Of a stretch of 64,000 nucleotides of DNA, positions 60,201 to 64,000 are shown one piece after another. The number at the start of each line of letters is the position of its first letter. Position 1 is the first letter of the stretch. Location: assembly GCA_020086605.1 (NCBI GenBank), contig JACBWW010000015.1:18726391-18790390 (forward strand), given 5' to 3'. The translations under genes and the position numbers were made by a program. Under the pieces are notes generated by a model. That model made no database searches. It saw only the letters and a program-made list of their open reading frames with translations, and was not told the DNA's origin. Origin of the DNA: Lanius collurio. Lineage: Eukaryota; Chordata; Aves; Passeriformes; Laniidae.

Positions 60201-63200
60201 ATCGACACAATGAGGATCCTGTGTGTTTTCTTTTTCCTGGGCACTGCTGTTTCTCATCTGGCAGCATCCTATCAAATGCAGAGCTTCATTGTTGACTTGC
60301 ATCAGTGACGGATCAAGCCCTCTGGGAGTCGGCATAATTGGAGATCAGCAATCTGGATTCCTGCCTAGGAAGCATCAGGAAAGTGTCTGTACCTGAAGCA
60401 GAATCAAACTATATTCAAAGTAATGGGAATGTTTAAGCTGTGATAACTTTAAAAAAAAAAATCCCTCTGCTACATTATTTTAGTAAATATTTGTAGGTGT
60501 CTATAATAGGGGGTAATCGCTGCATTTCCTTTCAAACTAAAGGAGAGCAGTTTTCAGTAATATTGGATGAAAGCAAGGAATTCTAATGGATGGGTTTAAC
60601 CTGATTTTTGCTGGCAGATAGTGCTTTCCAGCAGTTCTCAAGTGTCTCTTCTTGCAATGCACAAAAACTAGTTTGTGCCTGGCTTTTCCCTTTACTGATA
60701 CAAGAATTCCTCAGTAGCTGGCAAGCAGTGAAGCATCTCCCTTTGTCAGGGAGCTGGGATGGGTTGCATGTCTGGAAATCAAGAGGGGCAGGTATGAGGG
60801 GGGTGAATAGGACATGTCTGGCTATGAGAAGGAGGAATGGCAGATAGGTGCCAGCAGGAAGGTGAGCAACTACAGAAGAAGGAAGGAGGGAGGGTGCCTA
60901 GCACTTCTGTAAGTCACAGAGATGAACTACAGCTCAGAGGGGCTGGGTTTGGTATCATGGCAGTGCAAACAGACAGCTTGCAGGTTAGGTTGGAGCCCAG
61001 GTCCCAGAGAAATAATTTGTATCTCAAAGGATGTTAAAGAGTTCTGAAGGATTGCAGGAAATTGGGGTGCAGATGTGCTGTTATGGCTGAGGATGGTGTA
61101 CAAGACATTTCCATGTGTTTGCATGTGTTTGTTGCACCAATGAAGTAAAAAATAATTTGGTTTGGGAATTTTGAGAAAAGTTTTGCATCTCTTATTTAAT
61201 TTACTCTCGTATGAGAAGGGAAGGACTGTGCATTCAGAGTGCCCACAAGACTGGTACTAGAAGAAAGGCTGTGCTAGAAGTGTATTTCTACTTGAGGGTG
61301 GAAAACAGCTGAGCCACTATTCCATTTTCATCAAGGGGTGAGGCATAGAGCTGGAGGCAGGTGAAGGGACATGGTCCTGCATGAAAACATACCATTTCCA
61401 TTTCAAGGTGGGAGATTTCCTAATGAGAATGTGAGGGGAGCAGAGGCAGCTATTTTTCCAGTCCCCATCCATAGCTTTTTCTGTAACGAAGGCCCACACC
61501 TCAATGTGTGCCTGCTCAGGATGTGTGTGCCATGTGGATCACCCAGAGGAGAACCAAAGTTGCAGCATGAGCCTTTTAGAGCTCTTGGCCCCAGCAGAAG
61601 GGAACCCAAAACAGTAACAGAGTCAGAGTCTAGCCCTGACAGTGGATCCATGAGCTTTAAGAGGCTTAGGAAAAGAGCTCAAAAAAGGAAAGAGTAATAA
61701 TATTAGAAGAAAAACCCAAAACTCCGGCTCGCAGCCTGATGAACTGCTGCATTCCCCAATGGCTTGCTTCACCTCCTTTTCCTAATTCTGGTATAATGCT
61801 TAAAATGCTTGATGGATCTGGGTGGGTTTCCAGTGGTCACTTTGTAGATACACACTAGTCAGAATGAACAAGAACTGAATGTGAGTTTCAATTAGTTTCT
61901 TTTTTTTTGCAACTTTCTTTCAGAACAACCTCAGTGTTTGCAAAGGCAGGGCAGCTCCCATGCTCCCACATTACAACATACTGCTCTAGCTGCATTCCTG
62001 ATGAAAAAGAAATAGGAATGGTTTCTGAACAAAAATCAGAGCCTGTGATTTTTAACTGTCTGTCCCTCCCATCAAAGCACAGATTATGGTGAAAAGATAA
62101 TTGTAAATGCTTTCTAAGGACTCAGCGTAAGATAGTTGTAGCTACATTACCAATAAACTCCTGAACGTAACAGTCCTCCTCAGCTCCCAGGCTCAGGGCA
62201 GAAACCAAACCCCAAATAAACAAAAGCCCCTCAAACTCTTCTAAATGAAAGGTTTCAGGAAAAAAAAACATCTGAACTGGATTCCACACTTCCTCCTCAA
62301 CACCAAAAAAGTGTACAACTTTCCAGGCTGGAGTAGAAAGGTTATATATAGCACTGCAATTTAATTTCCATGACAATTAAAAAATACATGAAATGGTCTT
62401 CCTTATGCATGAGAAAAGATTATCAGAGTTTCCCCTTTTCCTCTTTTAGCTTATTAAAAATGTAACTCCTTCAAGAGTAATAAATTAACTCGGAAAGGAT
62501 TGCTTAAGTGAGACACAGGTTGTGATTAAAGGAAGTTTGGAGTTCCGGAGAAGTCTGTGTTTGAAAAACGTCCTCAGTGTTTGGAGTATTGCATATGGCT
62601 TTTGACAACTAATTTGGGAGAAAAGTGGTATGGAATGAACCTCAACAGGAAAAGCTCTTGTTTTTTGTCACTTTGTGACATTACTGAAACACTGTTTCCC
62701 CTCATTTTTATTTCCCCCGCCCCATAAGTTTGTGTTAAAATGTATCAAAACAGAAAAGACTTTGAAAAAGGCAGCAGAACTGTCATAAAGGATGACGCTA
62801 GCTAGTCGGGAGGTTATGCTTTATTATGTAAATCCATGTTTGTGGGTATTTTAAAATGCATATCATATGGTTAGAGGCAGCTAATTAGCTAGATAAACTA
62901 TACTGCTTCCAAATAAAGCGTACCAATCCATAACATAAATGCCAGGGGCACAACTTCTTGTAGATCTGTGACCTGCCTGATTGACCAAAACCGTCCCTCA
63001 TCTGTGCCAGTCAGTCTCACTTGATGGAGCATTAGCCACGAGGCTGCTGGTCCTTGCCAAACCCCACTGCTCAAATCCACCTTGTCTTGCTGCTCCTGGG
63101 AAAAGATTCCTGCAGTGCTTTCCCTTGGGTAATTCTGTAGTGTTGAGCACCCTGAGCTTGAATTCAGTTTGGAGCAGAAGAAATAAAACTTTAGTCTGCA

Positions 63201-63559
63201 CATAAATCCTTCATTTACTTACATACAAAAGCAATGAAACAGTACAACTTTGTCTTCTTTTTCTGTAATTTACAAATAGTTAAAATTATTTTCTTGTCAG
63301 AAACATCCTTTTCTTAACTGCTTAGTGCCCACGCTGACAGCACCAGGCTTCAGCAATGGCTCTGTAAAGTACCAGCACTCGCTCTGGAGGTACTAAGAGG
63401 AGCTGGATGAAGAACTTGCGATGCATAATTTATTCAGTGAATATAGGCCCTTTTTTGTGCTTGCAAGAACTCCGGGGAAGGCAGGTGGGCTTGGTTGGTT
63501 TTTTTACAGTTTGCTGAAATTCTTTAAGGAACTGTAGTGTGTTTGCATGCAGTACCTGT
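57266..63559. other. Unique non-coding sequence
   Basis: No gene, RNA or mobile element is recognised. A 10-bp tandem of CATGTGTTTG lies at about 61111-61130. Overlapping plus frames at 57200-57587 (127 and 100 codons) look hydrophobic but belong to no family I know. Frames at 61371-61697 and 62898-63203 are likewise unsupported. Confidence 0.45.
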
Positions 63560-63787
63560 ACGCCAGTGGCTTGTTAAGAGATGCGTTTTAATGTTGGCAG
63601 TTTGGGTGCGGGGTACACATGCCCTGCCCGAACAGGTGCCACGCAGCTCTTGGGTTCTGGCACCGGCAAAGGGCAAATGCTGGGAAAGCACTTCTAGTGA
63701 GTGCCAAGATACTTGGGTAACATCCACGATCCAGCCGGCTCCATCTCGCCTAAATATGCCTGATATCCGCAGCACCTCACGCGTCTG

Positions 63788-63801
63788 AAAAAAAAAAAAA
63801 A
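63788..63801 (+). repeat. A14 homopolymer
   Basis: Fourteen A precede ATAAATTATA at the left shore of the terminal CpG island. Confidence 0.85.
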
Positions 63802-63804
63802 TAA

Positions 63805-64000
63805 ATTATAGCGTGCGCGGGGGTTGGTAGTCATTAGAGATATGCAAACGCGCGTGAAAAATTACATGCCGCGTGGCCGTGCGCCGACCGGAGCACTGGC
63901 CTCTGGCTCCAGCCCGCCGGGCTGGGCCGGGCAGGGGAACCGCCGCTCCCCTCCGCAAACTTCCCGGGGCACAAAGTTTGCCGGCAGTTCCCCGCCCGCC
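63805..64000. promoter_or_regulatory. CpG island entering from the right edge, probable promoter
   Basis: CpG density rises sharply here (GCGTGCGCGGGG, AAACGCGCGTGAAA, GCCGCGTGGCCGTGCGCCGA), and the window ends in GC-box-like CCCGCCCGCC. An octamer-like ATGCAAA lies at 63842-63848. The island is cut by the window end, so the size, direction and gene cannot be told. It most likely marks the promoter or upstream region of a neighbouring gene. Confidence 0.65.

Noticed and set aside
1..64000. CRISPR arrays, operons, tRNA or rRNA genes
   Set aside because: None seen. Repeat spacing, base composition and mobile elements indicate a bird nuclear genome, where the first two are not expected.

Overview
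The window looks like avian nuclear DNA, and almost all of it is non-coding. The main evidence is two 5'-truncated CR1 LINEs that end in the bird-type 8-base tail (CATAGAAT read on the plus strand), plus a solo LTR whose start, TATA region, ATTAAA signal and end match a common bird ERVL-type LTR. Other signs are low repeat density, AT-rich sequence with a few short CpG-rich islands, and no prokaryotic gene organisation. I cannot resolve the species. I recognise no protein-coding gene. Every open frame I examined is a LINE relic, an antisense shadow of one, or an unrecognisable short frame of the kind expected by chance.

Layout. Bases 1-13.6 kb hold two minus-strand CR1 copies (about 1.03-2.2 kb and 8.13-9.24 kb) and a much older minus-strand CR1 relic (about 10.28-11.5 kb), separated by unique sequence. 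At 13.6-15.0 kb there is a nested locus. A solo LTR is interrupted by a chimeric insert: a 123-bp segment similar to unique sequence lying about 800 bp downstream, followed directly by a plus-strand CR1 3' end. From 15 to 23 kb the DNA is mostly unique, with AT-rich, homeobox-motif-dense blocks that look like conserved non-coding elements, especially 19.94-20.42 kb. A compact CpG island with GC boxes sits at 23.08-23.3 kb and may be a promoter. The stretch 23.4-39 kb is unique non-coding DNA with a few simple-sequence or palindromic features. Two eroded LINE ORF2 pieces lie at about 39.7-40.15 kb and 41.3-41.5 kb. The remainder, to 63.5 kb, is AT-rich unique sequence with candidate regulatory blocks (46.9-47.1 kb, 56.8-57.2 kb), short tandem duplications, two clean inverted repeats, a perfect 21-bp direct repeat and one 10-N assembly gap (47,605-47,614). 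The window ends inside a second CpG island (about 63.8-64.0 kb), which probably marks the promoter of a gene outside the window.

How it works together. This is best read as a gene-poor intergenic or intronic stretch that may carry long-range regulatory elements, flanked on the right by a CpG-island promoter. I found no evidence of a new multi-gene system. The most unusual structure is the chimeric CR1/unique-sequence insert inside the LTR. Conservation, CpG-island and splice-site statements come from reading by eye; no alignments were computed.
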